From positions 1-64,000 of the forward strand of contig QJNS01000256.1 of the NCBI GenBank assembly GCA_004154925.1: a stretch of DNA of 64,000 nucleotides, written 5' to 3'. The notes under the pieces were generated by a model, which saw only the letters and a program-made list of their open reading frames with translations, did no database searches and was not told the origin of the DNA. The stretch comes from Monosporascus cannonballus (lineage: Eukaryota > Ascomycota > Sordariomycetes > Xylariales). Below, piece by piece: positions 22,566-35,203 of this stretch (the stretch's first letter is position 1; the number at the start of each line of letters is the position of its first letter). The translations under genes and the position numbers were made by a program.

Positions 22566-25022
22566 GGCAGATAATGGATATATTTTTCGCACTGAATCTT
22601 CTCCTCTGGAAGTTATAGTCTGTGATATTGGGGTTTCTACTTGGATGAGTTATATCTGCTGGATGATGTCGAACAGCCGTTTTCGGACGTGGATAGATAT
22701 ACTCAGCCGTCTGTCCACATCTTACGTCACTGGCCGAGGCTCCCCACCATCGTGCCACATCAAACATACAACATCGTGCGCAATGCGCTGATACTTAAGT
22801 AGGGAAGATGTTCGCTGGTTTACTTCATCGATCCAATTATCCGACGGGGTCCAATAGGAGTTTCTGCAGGTTTTTCTGTATGTTGGAATGGCGTTCATCA
22901 GGACGGTAGACCAATAACATAGCACTGAAATAGGACGGGGAGACTCTGTCCTGATCAGTGAGAATGAAAAGCCGATGTCAGGGACTAACGGAATATGAAG
23001 GCAGCGCAAATATATTTTGAGGTTATTGAGAGGGTTAGGATAATGTTTTAAGATAACAATGATTCGGGGCTGTTGTTAGGTAGAGTGGACATATGAAACC
23101 CTGACATCACACACAGAAGCATATAACTGAAGAAGAAGTGTATTAAAGGTTGCCTGACCTCTAGAAGGTCCTAGCTAGAAAGTGAAGGTAGCGAACCCTC
23201 CTTTTATACACGTAAATACAGCTGTGGCTGAGAGGAAAAGGTACCAGGGGTGCATAAAGTAATCTCCGCCAGGGCTGACTGGCGTTATTAGGTCTGACAG
23301 GACATTAATTATTTGGTCAACAACGCCTGTTTTTTGTAAAGGGTATTGGTTTTAAATAAACAAATAACGGAGCATGTATTTTAATATGCTCTAACACTTT
23401 TAGTTAACTAATATGTCCCTTTAACGACTTAAAGTATTTACGACGCTAATATTACATCTCCGATGTTACCTGTTTACTTACCTCTTACACCAACAAGTAC
23501 ACCAAGGTCAGCAACAACCATACGTATTGCGTATCGCAGGTTCACTTATATACTATACCAACAAGCACACTAAGGTATCATGGAAAGGGCCTCCCCAAGC
23601 AAGGGTCTTCGGATAACCATTATTCCTTTCCGGAACCCTAAAGCGCTATATCAGTAGATTTCTGCATTACAGGTAGGGTTAACTCTTTTAAATATTAATA
23701 TATCCCTTAAAAGCTGTATTTATGCACCCTATTAAGTGTGACGTAAGTTCAATAACAACCATACATACTCAACCTACGCAGGTTCACTACTCCCTATGGA
23801 CGCCGTGGCGCCGGGCCAGGGCCCGGCTTCTCGCACTTCAGCTGGCCCCTGACGGGTCCTTTAACCCACCCATCGAGTATACGGATGCTTTAGCCCTGGC
23901 CACGAGCCTTAGACAGGCACCAGCATCCGGGTATCTCTCGTTGCGCTCCGTATACTTTCTCGAGGGACTCTCTGGGCGATTTTGTCGGCATCTTTGGGGA
24001 CCACTTCCAGCTCCATCCCTCCTTAATCATGGATCACGAGAGGCTCATATCCTATGGCGAGCGGCTGACTGGAGAGAACGGCGCCCTCCGTTCTTACCAT
24101 CCGCAATCTGCGGGAGAGATCATGTTTCGCTCAAAAATCACGAGCCGATGGCGCTTTCCAAGCGGCCGACGGTTTTCCGCAGCCTGACGCATCAGGGCGC
24201 CACATCGCGGTGACCAGGCTCAAGGGGGAGCTTTTCCCGAGTTGGCGTCAGCACGACATTGTCGAAGATAGGTTGAATATCCGTTGGATTCCATACTAAG
24301 AGACCAGCCGTTGCCTGGGGAGGACTACACATCTATATATATACAGGAGTGGTGTGGGCCATCATAGCCCTTTACTCTAACAGACATGGCCAATCACAAA
24401 ACCGGTGCTATGGGTACGACAATATGCAAATCTAGCAAAGGGAGATGATGGCCTGGTCAATGTCAGTCGCGGGCGAACACTGAGCATTCTGCGACCTTAT
24501 GGTTCGGGCGAGTCATTGACCGGATTGCCCACCTTCCATCATGCACTCGCACGGCTGGCGATTGGAGAAATTGCTCAGGACTCGCCGCAACCAATGGACT
24601 ACCTTACATGGTAACCCTCGGCAGTTCCCGGCCCGTATCAGATAACGTTAATTTACTCTTCAGCTGCATGTATCGGACCACTATTGCACTGCAGACGCAA
24701 CCGATAACGGACTTGTCCAAATGGAGTGAAGCTTCCCATCGGACAGCTGCGTCCATCTCCGACTGGACGCCACGAAAGTCGGCATTCAAAATGCGGAAGT
24801 TGACGAAAGAATGTTGCAGTAGTGAAAATATATTGGGTCGCCCCGTCGTATCAGGCTTTGTCCACAGTCCACCACGGCGCCGACTGCCTTCTCGATAGCA
24901 TGCCCCGAAGGAAGCCGGACAAACGTTCGGCCAACCAACTTCCCTAGACCGTACACCAACATTAGAGTCTTTCTCCAAATCAGGGGGCTCTCCCTGGAAG
25001 TCACTGAACGTCCGTGGCAATC
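22566..25022. other. Intergenic, with degraded repeat-like DNA
   Basis: 2.4 kb with no supportable gene. Between 23030 and 23720 the composition falls toward AT, and two related segments occur in direct orientation (about 23390-23550 and 23670-23791), each ending in an 'ACAACCATACrTA...CGCAGGTTCACT' block. GC rises again at 23790-24240, where one frame (23722-24213 +) is open for 163 codons without a recognised domain; it may be a fragment of a decayed gene. Short frames at 24405-24614 (+) and 24604-25020 (-) are likewise unrecognised. Confidence 0.45.
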
Positions 25023-28016
25023 ATGAATGCCACAATTCTTGAAAATGCTCCAGCAGAGGGAGACTTCAATGGCGACGAGTTTTCCAACAACCTCTTCAGT
25101 GACCTGGCCCCTCTTCTCACCCTGTTCGGCGAGCAAGTTACCCGTCAGTTCCTCAGCATGAGTCTTTGCTGGGCAGACAATTTCCTACTTGCCATGGGCC
25201 CTCTTGGAATCATCACGATAATGACCAGCGCCGTTAGAGTTGGCGGCGTCAAAAAGCTCAAGGCTTTAGTTGGGAGGTAGGATCGTCACGTTCTCATCGT
25301 CGTGATACTTGAACTTGCTAACCGCAAGGGACAGAGCCCGAGAGGGCCGAGCTACGGCTGAGCAAGAGCTACTATCTTCCACCTCTGACGACGTTTGCGA
25401 GGTTTGGAGCGGTGAGGAGATTGTGAGATTGCTCGGCAATCCTGCGGGCATGAAAAATCTCCTCATCACCAGTGAAGGAGAAGTCCATGACCTGAAGTCG
25501 GCCGTTCGTTGTGAAGTCCTTTCCAGCCCCATCCAACATAGAAACGACGAGGCCTCTGAAGACCCGCTCACTCAGATCTTTCAGGCCCGAGAAGACTCGC
25601 TCGAGCAGATCATCGTAGACTCACTCAACAATGCGCCTCCAAACTTGGCCTTGAATATTACCAATGCCACAGCCTCGGCTGATGAGCTCTGGCGCTGGGC
25701 AGTTCTTGGGATTCTCTTGCAACTGGTTGGGTTGATCATACCCGGACTTACCACATATTACTGGCATTGGACGAAAGCGGGGACGCCTGTGCAAAGTTAC
25801 GGCTACCCGTGCTTCCTCATCGGATCCGTGTTCGTCATCTTAGGCGTCCTTGGCTGTGGACATGTCATCGAAGGCAAAACAGTCGAGCATGAGTTCGACA
25901 AAGGTGAAAAGGCATTACAATACAGAATTATACGTCTTCAGGGGGCCTGTACGGTCAGTGACCAGCATTTCCCGTCCTTTGCGATACTCAATGCCGTCGG
26001 AGACACCACGCTGCGCACGTCGAGGCTGATGGATGGCAATACAGGATTGGAACAAAGATTCAGGTATCACGACCACTTGTGCTTAAGGTTACCCTGGACT
26101 CACTTATGTTCAATAGTAAACTCGCAGCCATCTCGACTTTCGTAACTCTAGCAGGATTCATCGTCCAGTTTGTTGGATTGCGTGCTCTCCACTGGTCTGC
26201 AACGATCCTCCTCCTTGGAATTACGCTTATCATGACGGGCATCCGATCCTGGGTGAGGCGAGGCTTAGCAGTCGCCCCCGACACGGAACCGCTCCTTGAT
26301 GGTCACGAAATAGCCTGGCTTGCGCTCCACCGACTTTCCCTCTTTGGATGGAAAGCAGGCGGCTCGGAAAGGGTCGCTGATAACGACAATGGCGGCTCAG
26401 GAACGTTAGTTCACACCGACAATGAGGCACAACTTCGCCTTGAACTGGACGGATTTCAGGATGCCTGGAACCGAGAAGTGCAGCGCTTGAAGCACCTACC
26501 TTCGCATTCCTCCATCCATAACCAGACAGATTTCACGTGGTTGGTGCGAAAAATCTTTGGAGGGCGGCGGGAAGAACTCTTCTGGGAACTTTTCACAGGC
26601 CGCAATGCTATCTTCCAACTCATGTTCGAGCTCCTGCAACGTGTCTATCACCCGATTGACGACAGATTCAGGGGACCCATGATTCAATTGTACAGGCACC
26701 TGGGACCCTCAAATTGCCAGATTCGGCCTAAAGTCACACTAGATATATACATCCAGGACGGGAACCATCCTCAGATTCCTGTTTTCGGTGCAGACGAGCT
26801 GAAGTGTTATCAGCAGATTCGGCAACTAGTGCCTAGCCTCACACGCTCTTCTGGCATCCCCCAACAAGCACGAGTGACCATATCAGCGATCGAGGGAGCA
26901 ATCAACTACCTATGGGATATCAACACCATCGATTGGAAGAACGTGAACAGAAACTCAACGCACATGAGGTGGAGTTTCAACTTTCGTAAACAACGCCACA
27001 CAAGTCATCCCGCAATGACCGAAGAATATCCAGAGCTTTGCTTGGGGATAGTAAGGGGTGGAGCCGTTGGAGAGTTGCCAGAAAGTAACCATCTGCAGAA
27101 CTCTAGACCATGGATCCTGCAAAGCTCGAGTCAGATCGAAGGGATACTATCGTTGTGGTTGTTTACTTTGGCACGCCGTCGAGAGATGGTAAAGTATATT
27201 GTGGCCAACTGTTCCAATTTCAAGAATTTTCGGTCGAAGACGGCGCTGGAACAGATCCTCGCCGGAGGGGGTATTCATTCCGACTCAGGCGTTTTTGTGC
27301 GAATCGTTGGATCCGTACAAACATCGAGGCCAGGGATCCACGAGGAACTGGCTCTGTGGTCTATTAAGGCGGACAAAATGCCGTTCCCGAACGGGCAAAA
27401 TCGCTTTTTCTTCCCCGTGAGTGTCGATGGGCCTGAAAGACCCGAATCTTTGGAGAGAGCAGAATTACTGGAAAGATCAATGGCAATCTACTCTCAAGCC
27501 ATTTTTCCAATCTTTGGAATGTACCTGACTTCCCAGAGGTATGATCTCTACTTTAATTCTCCTCTCTGTGCGAAAGAGTTCGAAACTAAGGTCCAGTTAC
27601 TCAGTGAGGATCCCGATGATGAATTTACCGAGCTCTACGTCCGACCTTCCCGAGAGTCGCCGTTGTTGAGACATTGCTGCCAAGAACTTTTCTCCTTGTT
27701 CATGCTTGCGGTTGCATCGAGAATCCGAGAGGTCGGCGGTATCACGGAAAGGAAATCGCATGCTGCTACGCCAAGTGGCAGTTCCACTGGAGCTGCACGT
27801 GGGCTCGAGAACTCGGTGTTCCGAACTCTTGCTGCCGACCTTGTCTCCAGCGGCCTCGCCGACGACATGACTGACGCCTACAGGCTGATCATTCCAGCCT
27901 TCGCAAAGTACAACCTTCTGCCAAAAGAAGATCATCGCGAGAAAACGTTTCCACGGTCGGGAGAGCAAAGAGAGGAAACGATTACAGACTCTTCCGCAAG
28001 ACAGCAGGACGACTAG
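25023..28016 (+). CDS. Uncharacterised fungal multi-pass membrane protein, 3 exons
   Basis: Exons 25023-25276, 25335-26063 and 26117-28016 give 960 aa; introns of 58 and 53 bp are in phase 2. An upstream in-frame TGA fixes the start at the ATG of MNATILEN. It resembles a family of long hypothetical proteins that I recall from Sordariomycetes and Eurotiomycetes, with no assigned function to my knowledge. Visible parts: an N-terminal block (NNLFSDLAPLLTLFGEQVT), a hydrophobic segment near residues 55-75, a charged stretch (RATAEQELLSSTSDDVCEVW), a hydrophobic pair around residues 205-270 (LWRWAVLGILLQLVGLIIPG; YPCFLIGSVFVILGVLGCGH), a further pair around 330-380 (STFVTLAGFIVQFVGL; ATILLLGITLIMTG), then a roughly 570-residue soluble region with no domain I recognise and a low-complexity polar end. 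The topology suggests about five membrane spans and a large cytosolic C-terminus. It lies in tandem with the terpene cyclase, 0.63 kb upstream of it. Confidence 0.8.
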
Positions 28017-28648
28017 ATCACACCTTGGGGGCCGTCTTCTTGAATCGGTAGTCTCCACAAAACTACCGAAAACTTAATAAAATCGGTTTTGGCTCTTTCG
28101 AGCCTTGTACGGAGCAACTGCTCCGGTTTGCTTTCATCCAATTTCTCGACCCCGGAAGGCAGTTTCCCCCTTACTTAGCCTCCAGCCTGTCTGCGTATTC
28201 CTAATCGTGACAAAAATAGTGTGAGAAAAGGTGTTCTATTAATGATGTATCAGAGCTCTGAATTCCCAACAACAACTGGAAAATTCAGGGCTATATATAT
28301 ATACGAATAAATGGATTATTAAGCGTATCATTCCATTACCAATCAGTATGAAAACGTATGGAAGAAAAGGATTTTTTATTCCGGAAGCGTATAGGGGTAG
28401 ACCCACTTTTCCGGATCCGGATTCCTAGATGTTCTCCTGCTGTTAGTTCGCCCTCCATCAGATAGAGATTACCATGAAAGGATTACACCCTGGGGTATGG
28501 AATAACGAGGCCTGAGGAGGAGACGCTCTCATGGCCTATCTTATACAAGCTTGATATACTCTACAAAGTAGGGCGAAGTCCCTGTTGGCATTTCAGCTTA
28601 AGTCTTGTCCCTGTGATTCAAGTTGGTTCAAATCCCCGATCTTTCACC
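28017..28648. other. Intergenic region upstream of the terpene cyclase
   Basis: This 0.6-kb spacer should include the promoter of the terpene cyclase gene and the 3' UTR of the membrane protein gene. A TATATATATA run occurs near 28293-28303. A GGTTCAAATCC string at 28624-28634 resembles a tRNA B box, but the flanks do not fold as a T arm. Confidence 0.45.
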
Positions 28649-29905
28649 ATGTGGAACGGCCTGAATATTATGAAACGTTCGCTTAATGCGCGGAAGGGCC
28701 GCCGCCAGAAAACACCGTCCAGTCCCAACGAACTAGCAGCGCTCCTTCGACCCCTGTACACTCAATTTCTTAAGAATTTGGGCTACGAGTCGACGCCTAC
28801 GCCGAGCGAAGAACAAGCTGGCGTTCTCCTCGCGGTGATGCATAAGAGGGCTGTGCAATTTGAAGTTCCCCTCGACACTCGACTATCAGACAAAGCTTTC
28901 CGGCTTGGCTTCTCAGAGGGATTGGTGCGTTATCCCTTCTACAAGCTGTTCGGCTGGACTCTGGGCTATCGTAGGCGTGCCTAACACGTAGAATCCGCCA
29001 GCTCGCATATCCGGGACATCCCGTCGAGGTTCAAGCATATATCGGTCTCTTCACATGGATCGTGGTCCTGATCGACGATGACGTGGGTAGAATAAAAGAC
29101 GACACGAATCGCTTTCAGCAACGGTTCTCATTGGGCGAACCACAGCCACATCCGCTGCTGCACGCCATGGCAGAGCTACTCCGCGAGGCTTATAACTATT
29201 GGCATCCTATCTTGGCCAACATACTTCTAACCTCTAGCTTGAATTTCCTAACGAGTAATCTGCTGGAGACGGAAGAAGGATTCCAGAAAATGCCCGTAAC
29301 GAAGGCAGGGTCGTCCTTCCCATACTCTTTCCGTAAAATAGCAGGGATTGCAGAAGTTTATGTTATTTTCGGTTACCCTACGGCTCAATACCCCAAAATT
29401 GAAGTTGTTTTGGAGGCGCTCCTAGATATGACCCTGTTTATCAACATCTTTAACGACGACATCTCGTAAGTTACCAGCCGATCCTTGTATCCCAGTGCTG
29501 ACTGAGAATAGTTTCTACAAAGAAGAGCTCACAGATGACAAAAGGAATTACATACACAACCGGGCGATGTGGGAACAGAAAGAGCCTCTCGACGTTGTGA
29601 AGGAAGTCAAAACCGAAACCGAGGACTGCGCTCAACGGATCGGGGCCATTCTTAAGGGAACAGGGATTTACGCGCTATCGTGGGAGGTGCACATGAGAGG
29701 TCATATAGCGATGCATATGACGAATCCTCGTTACAGGCTCGCAGACTTGGGCCTGGGCGAGAAGCATCCCTTCCCTGAGCGTTTGTTCATTCAAGCAGAA
29801 GCGCCGCGTCGGAATTCTGGGAAGCAGCCCGACATTGAAAATAAAGAGCAGACACTAGATAGACTGGCTCGCGAACCGAATTTCCACATAATCAGCCCAA
29901 GGTGA
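28649..29905 (+). CDS. Trichodiene-synthase-like class I sesquiterpene cyclase, 3 exons
   Basis: Exons 28649-28947, 28992-29465 and 29512-29905 give 388 aa, the usual size of this family. Such enzymes ionise farnesyl diphosphate and cyclise it. The Asp-rich metal site is DDDVG at residues 128-132; the NSE triad reads N254-D-D-I-S258-F-Y-K-E262; and an R331-Y332 pair lies in NPRYRLADL, where trichodiene synthase has its C-terminal RY motif. Intron 2 (46 bp) splits the NSE serine codon, with clear GTAAGT and a CTGAC branch point. Intron 1 (44 bp, 28948-28991) was inferred from phase; its donor GTTCGG is weak, and GTGCGT at 28925 would break frame, so the exon 1 end is the least certain part. 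All key residues are present, so the gene looks intact. The exact product cannot be told from sequence, and no P450, acetyltransferase or other trichothecene-type gene is in the window, so a toxin role is not implied. Confidence 0.88.
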
Positions 29906-31560
29906 CACAAACGGAACCTTCCGCATTGCCGGATTATTATCGCAGCCGCGAGCGCTGGAGTGCGAAGGCTGGCCAGCGGCAGATACGGTGCCAAGCCGAT
30001 CGTTCTTAACTAAACAGATTGTTTAATTCCGAAGGGCCAGTCAGCGCATATGGCTCGCCAGCCCATGGGATGGGGGCGAGGGCGGCGGCCTAATGGCGCA
30101 CACCGCGAAGAGCTTCGAGAATCCCTTGTTCTGACGCTCTGCAATGCAGGGCAGTCCCATGTTGCCCGAGGACCCTCTTCTTAGGGAAGCCGGCTTCGAA
30201 CGTTATAATGCGAATCTTTCTCAGTCTACATAGCAATCCCATGGCGGCTTATTTCCTGAGGCATGTTCCACTCTCCTTGTAACAAGCCAAATGCCGACCA
30301 GTAAATAAGAACGCACCTAAAAGCAGCACTTACATGAGCCGGGCTGGGAGATAATATTGTGAATGGGCGGATAGAGGAGAGGCTGGGTGGTTGGTCTGCG
30401 GGTACGAATAAGGGGGAAGGAAGAAATGATAGAAAAAGCATGGAGACGATTATAAAGGGGTAGAAAGTGTTATGGCTGCACCCCGCACCATTCCGCCAAA
30501 GGCAAAAGGCTCGCGATTGATCGCATTGGTAGCAATCAACTGGGTACTTACAGCTGTATATATACTGGAAGCTGCTACGGTGGACAAGGCCGTAACATTA
30601 CGTCGTAAAAAGAAAATACCATCCTGGCTATAGCACTACGGGTTTAGGGGTCCGATTATGGTTGCTATTAGCCGAATATAGTTGCTAATTGTTGGCCGAT
30701 TAGAGTTATTTCGGTATTCTGGAGAACTGAAACCTAATCAAGCCTAAAACTGGCTCATTTTAACCTCGTTTTGACCGCAATAATAAATGCCGCTGTAAAT
30801 CCATTGTTTATCGCCGACAACTCGGAACTGCAGGAATTCGGATACGTAAAAAGGGAATCCCTACCCCCACTTGGGAATTTAACCAAGGCTGCCGCTGGCT
30901 TCGGGTGGCGTCTGCCACGGAGCTATTTTACGTGAATGAGGCAATGTATCATCGCAGACTTACATTCCTTACACTTGTTGGCGTTGAACTCTCGCAAGCC
31001 GCAAGACGAATTATAGGGTCATCGCAGGCCCCAAGGTCGGAGGATGAGGAGGCAGGATGCTAGTACTCTCCTCATTCTACTTGTAGCTGCAGCTGGGGGG
31101 TTTTCCTCTCCCAGCATGGGTTTCTAGAGTGGTTGTGTTATTCCTATCTTGATTTTTCAACTGACGGCTTCGTCGGATCCAAAATAACGGCAACGCCGCA
31201 AATTTTCAGCGCTTCCCCTTAATCCAACGTTTGGAGTACAGCAGGTCGTTCACTGTATCTTACTGTAACAGCAAACTGTAAGACTCTTGAGCTCGGCTTC
31301 TCATCAGCTAAACCATGTTGCTACTAGTCCCTAATACAGGTTTTTGGATGAGAATGGGTGGATGAGAATTAGTGGAAGGTAGTTGGTTTGTATTAGTGAT
31401 AGTTCGGGATGTGATGTGTCTAAACAACCTTTTGTTACCTCTAATAGGCAATGGTTACGTAGTCGTTAGCGGAAAAAGTAAGGATGGGAAAAGATAATGT
31501 CACAGGCTGATCGCGAGAAAAGGTTGCATAGAGTGTGAGAAGTGATAATTGTCGGACTAG
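29906..31560. other. Transition zone, no gene
   Basis: Intermediate-composition DNA between the terpene cyclase and the AT-rich block. Short repeated phrases occur (ATGGTTGCTATTAGCCGA / ATAGTTGCTAATTGTTGGCCGA near 30659-30702). The minus-strand frame 30226-30441 is a chance ORF. I see nothing functional. Confidence 0.5.
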
Positions 31561-31666
31561 AATTTAGCTCTAGGGAGCTGTAGCTAAGAAGCTTTCTATA
31601 TATTGTGAGCGCGCCGGAATTAGTTTTTTCCGGGGTACTGTGGAGCTTGATAACTAACACAGATAT
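31561..31666 (+). repeat. 106-bp dispersed repeat, left copy
   Basis: Nearly the same sequence occurs in the same orientation at 52808-52913. Shared blocks include TATTGTGAGCGCGCCGGAA / TACTGTGAGCGCGCCGGAA, TTTTTCCGGGGT and CTAACACAGATAT. Most differences are C/T or G/A. This copy sits at the left edge of the AT-rich block. Its type is unknown: a solo LTR fragment or part of an older element are possible. Confidence 0.85.
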
Positions 31667-32890
31667 CCTTATTCCACGATACACCTTCTAAATAAAAGGG
31701 AAATGCTTTTTTAAATTTGCTTATCGTAATTTTTGTAATTTCTAAATAATTATTAAAATAAAAGAAAATAACGTATTTAATTAATTTAATTGAAAAAACT
31801 ATACGAATATTAAACGCGCGGAGAAAAAATAATTATTATATTCTTTCCCTCTTATTATCGTCGCGGGTATGGAGAAAATAAATAATAAGTGTATATTTTG
31901 CGCTTTATACGTTTACTTTTTTTATTATTATTTTTATATGTTTAATACTTTTTTTTAATTTGCAAAATAATTTCGTTAATGCTTCAAATTAAAAAGAAAT
32001 AATAGTAACGTTAATATTTAAAACAAAATCATTGGTAGTATTATTATTGTGATTATTATTAAAAATGAATATTTTCTTTATTTTACATACATACGTCATA
32101 TACGTAACAAAGTAATAAATATATTAAATACTAAATATAATTATTACTACTAATAATAATAATAACATAAATATTTACATATTTTAATAACTATTAATAA
32201 ATTTATTAATAATAATTATAGTAACTACTTTTTCGTACTTAACATGTTGTTATTATTTGTATTTATATTACGTACGTAAATTACGTTTAGACCGCCTCCA
32301 ATGTTATTATTATTACTGCAAATTCCGTAAAACGCGAAAAAAAAACGCGTTTATTTTATTTATATTCGTACTCGTTTCCGTTACGCTTACGTCCGCATTT
32401 ATCGTACCGATTTCCGCTGCGATTTCTGCGCGCTTACTATATTAACGTTTTGTTCGTAATGCGCGCTATATTAAGCCTTGCTTAAGATATTTACGTTTTG
32501 TATTTGCGGACCGTTTAAATAATGCGTATTAGAACGCCGCCGTAAGTAATTATTATTAGCATTACGTTTTCTAATATATTTACGTTCCGATATACGTATT
32601 TGTATATTTTTAAAGAACTTTTTCTTTTATTAACCGTTAATCGTAATTTTATCGTTATCCGCGTCGTTATAATACGTTTCGTAAAGGCGTTTAAATACGA
32701 CACCTTTTGCCGTATATACTTTTTATTTTAAATTTTCGTTTTTATATTTTCGGAAAAATATTAACCGTAATTATAAAAAATAAACCGCCTTAGTATAATT
32801 ACTCGTATATTTTTTAAAAAAATAAAAACAACAGAAAAAAATAATAATAAATAGATTTACCGGTAATACGGCGTTTATACGTACGTAAGT
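31667..32890. other. AT-rich DNA, no gene
   Basis: Start of the AT-rich block. The sequence is dominated by TA, TTA and AAT strings with CpG retained and CpA/TpG scarce, as expected after repeat-induced point mutation. No ORF longer than about 60 codons has any resemblance to a protein. The origin is not identifiable by eye. Confidence 0.6.
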
Positions 32891-32895
32891 ATTAG

Positions 32896-33087
32896 TGTAA
32901 AAGGCTTCACCTGAGCGGTCTACGATTGGTTGCCAATAAGAGTTTATTTTCTAGCTAAAGAGAAAAGAAAGGGAAGATGAAAATACAGTTATATATGTTC
33001 GTATATAAGGTGCTGCGCTAATGCTGCTTAATATCGGCGTTTATTCCATACTCTATAATAAAGTTTTATACAGCCCTATTAGATTAC
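32896..33087 (-). repeat. 3' LTR of the outer gypsy element
   Basis: About 190 bp, starting TGTAAAAGGC on the plus strand (minus-strand end TTTTACA). It matches the LTRs at 35017-35203, 41626-41813 and 46435-46615. The inner end is slightly uncertain because of a small insertion near 33080; a purine-rich tract (GGAAAGGTAAGG on the minus strand) abuts it. Confidence 0.85.
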
Positions 33088-35016
33088 CCCTTACCTTTCC
33101 TAAAAGGGGTTAACTTATCGTAAAATTAATAATCGTATTAATCTTTAATTTTAATTAATCGGAAATTCGGAAATTTGTCGATTTCCGAATTAAACTTAAT
33201 TTAAGTAATTAATTATAAATTAATTATACGTTAAATAAGTTTATATATAAGAACGTATTTATATTTTTACTTATTTTTAATTTTTTTATAATAATAATTT
33301 AATTCGGGAAATTAATTTTATTAATACTTATTATAATATTTTTATACGTTATTTTGTAACGGTTTAAAGATTAATTAATAAGTTATAATATTGTGAAAAT
33401 GCCTTATAAAAATGTTTTTACGTTTTCGGGCCCTTTTAATAAATCGAAATCCGTTAAAATTTTTCGTACGTTATATATTTGCGTCGCCTTTAATAAATAT
33501 TTCACCCGTATTTGTAATATATCTTATTTTACCTATATAATTCGTTTTACCAAAAACCCGGATACCTTCTGCTTAAATTCATAAAATATATAATTTATTT
33601 ATATATTATTTGTTTGTTATTTTCAAAATATGTATTATTGCAAGCAAAAAAGCAATCCGTTATTAAATTTACGTTAATTATAACTATAAATATTTTAAAA
33701 TAAAATTTTTTTTATTTTTATTAATATATTTTTTAATATAATTTCTACATAATTTATATATATTTCCAAATTTCGTTAAACGGTTAACGCGTTTTATAAA
33801 ATTATTTTTAATTACGATTACCGAAACCTTAATAAATTCGTTTTTTTACGTATTTTTTATATTATTTTTTGCCATTAACTTTAGTTTAACGGTTATCCGT
33901 ATTTAAAAACAGGCGGATATCGAAATTTTACGTTTATATTTTAAATTTTCGTAAATCGTTTGTTACGAAATAAATTTACGCCTTTAATTCCTGGCTTATA
34001 TATTGCTTATACGTAAATTAAGTTGCCGGTTCTTCCAGTTCTTTCGTTCTATATAAAAAAACATATTCAGTATAAAAATATCAAATTTTGCTATATAGAT
34101 TTTTTTACGATATTTTCGCGCTTTTTTTACGCCGTTTATTAACTTATATTATAAGTTAAATTAATAACTATTAATAATCGTATTATTAACGTTTTCGAAA
34201 ACCTTATAATCGTAATTTAAACGATTAAAAAAAAAGTTTCGGTTTTACCGGAATTTAATATAAATAAAGCCGAATAATCGCACGTTTTAAATACGTAATT
34301 TTTACGTAACATTAGTATTATAAATTCGTAAAATAAATTATTAAATTTATAAAATTTTAAAAATAATTAAATAAATTCGTAACCGGCGTATTATTTAAAT
34401 AATTTTTAATTCCTTTTTAATATATTTTATTTATAAATAATAAAAACGTAATTTTAACGTTTATTTGCAAATTATTTAAGGTTATTTTTAAACGGCTTTC
34501 CTAAATTTCCTATACCGTTTATGCGCCGCCCGGCCGGTATTTTTAAGCTGGACTTTTATCTGTTTGCTTTTGGATAATACGTTAAATTTGGAGTCCGGTA
34601 TTAATAGTTGTATTACCGTATTTTTTTTCGAATTGTTATAAAGTTGCCGTATTTGCGAATTCCTTAAACGGTTTTTAAGTTGGTTTTATGTAATTTAATT
34701 ACTTTATTTAGATTTAGCATATAAAGCTTTTTTTTATTTTTTTAATCCTGATTTAAAAAGTATTTTTAATTTTAAATTCCGATTCGTTATTTTTTTAAAG
34801 ATAATAAAAAACGGGTACGTATTTATATTAATTTAGGACGGTATAAAATTATAATTTACGTATTTTAATAAATTAACGTAAAAACGATTATAATTTTTTT
34901 TTAAATATATTTAATTCGATAACGTAAAAATTAATTACTTTAATTATTTAATATTTGGCTTAAAATTATTTTAATTTTTTCGACGGCTAGGAAATAACGA
35001 TATTTTTTAAGGATAA

Positions 35017-35203
35017 TGTAATGGAGCTGTATGGAGCCCTATTATGGAACACCGGACAAACGCCGGTACCAAGCAGCATTAGCGCAGCGCCTTATATGCG
35101 AACATACATAACTGTATTTTTATCTTCCTTTTCTTTTTTTTTAGTTAGAAAATAAATTCTTATTGGTAACCGATTACAAACCGCTTAGGTAAAACCTTTT
35201 ACA
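35017..35203 (+). repeat. 5' LTR of the inner gypsy element
   Basis: 187 bp, TGTAATGG...CTTTTACA, preceded by GATAA. About 80-90% alike by eye to the 3' LTR, the differences being mainly transitions. Confidence 0.9.

Noticed and set aside
23390..23791. CRISPR-like array
   Set aside because: Only two imperfect long repeats and no spacer regularity; a eukaryotic context makes CRISPR implausible.
23722..24213. 163-codon plus frame in a GC-rich patch
   Set aside because: No domain or motif; may be a decayed gene fragment but cannot be assigned.
28624..28634. GGTTCAAATCC resembling a tRNA B box
   Set aside because: Flanking bases do not form a T stem and no A box or acceptor stem is found; it lies just upstream of the cyclase start.
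28649..29905. Calling the cyclase a trichothecene toxin gene (TRI5)
   Set aside because: Family-level similarity only; no other cluster genes in the window and the product cannot be read from sequence.
33393..33584. Short frames inside the AT-rich block as candidate genes
   Set aside because: Length and composition match chance ORFs in RIPed DNA.
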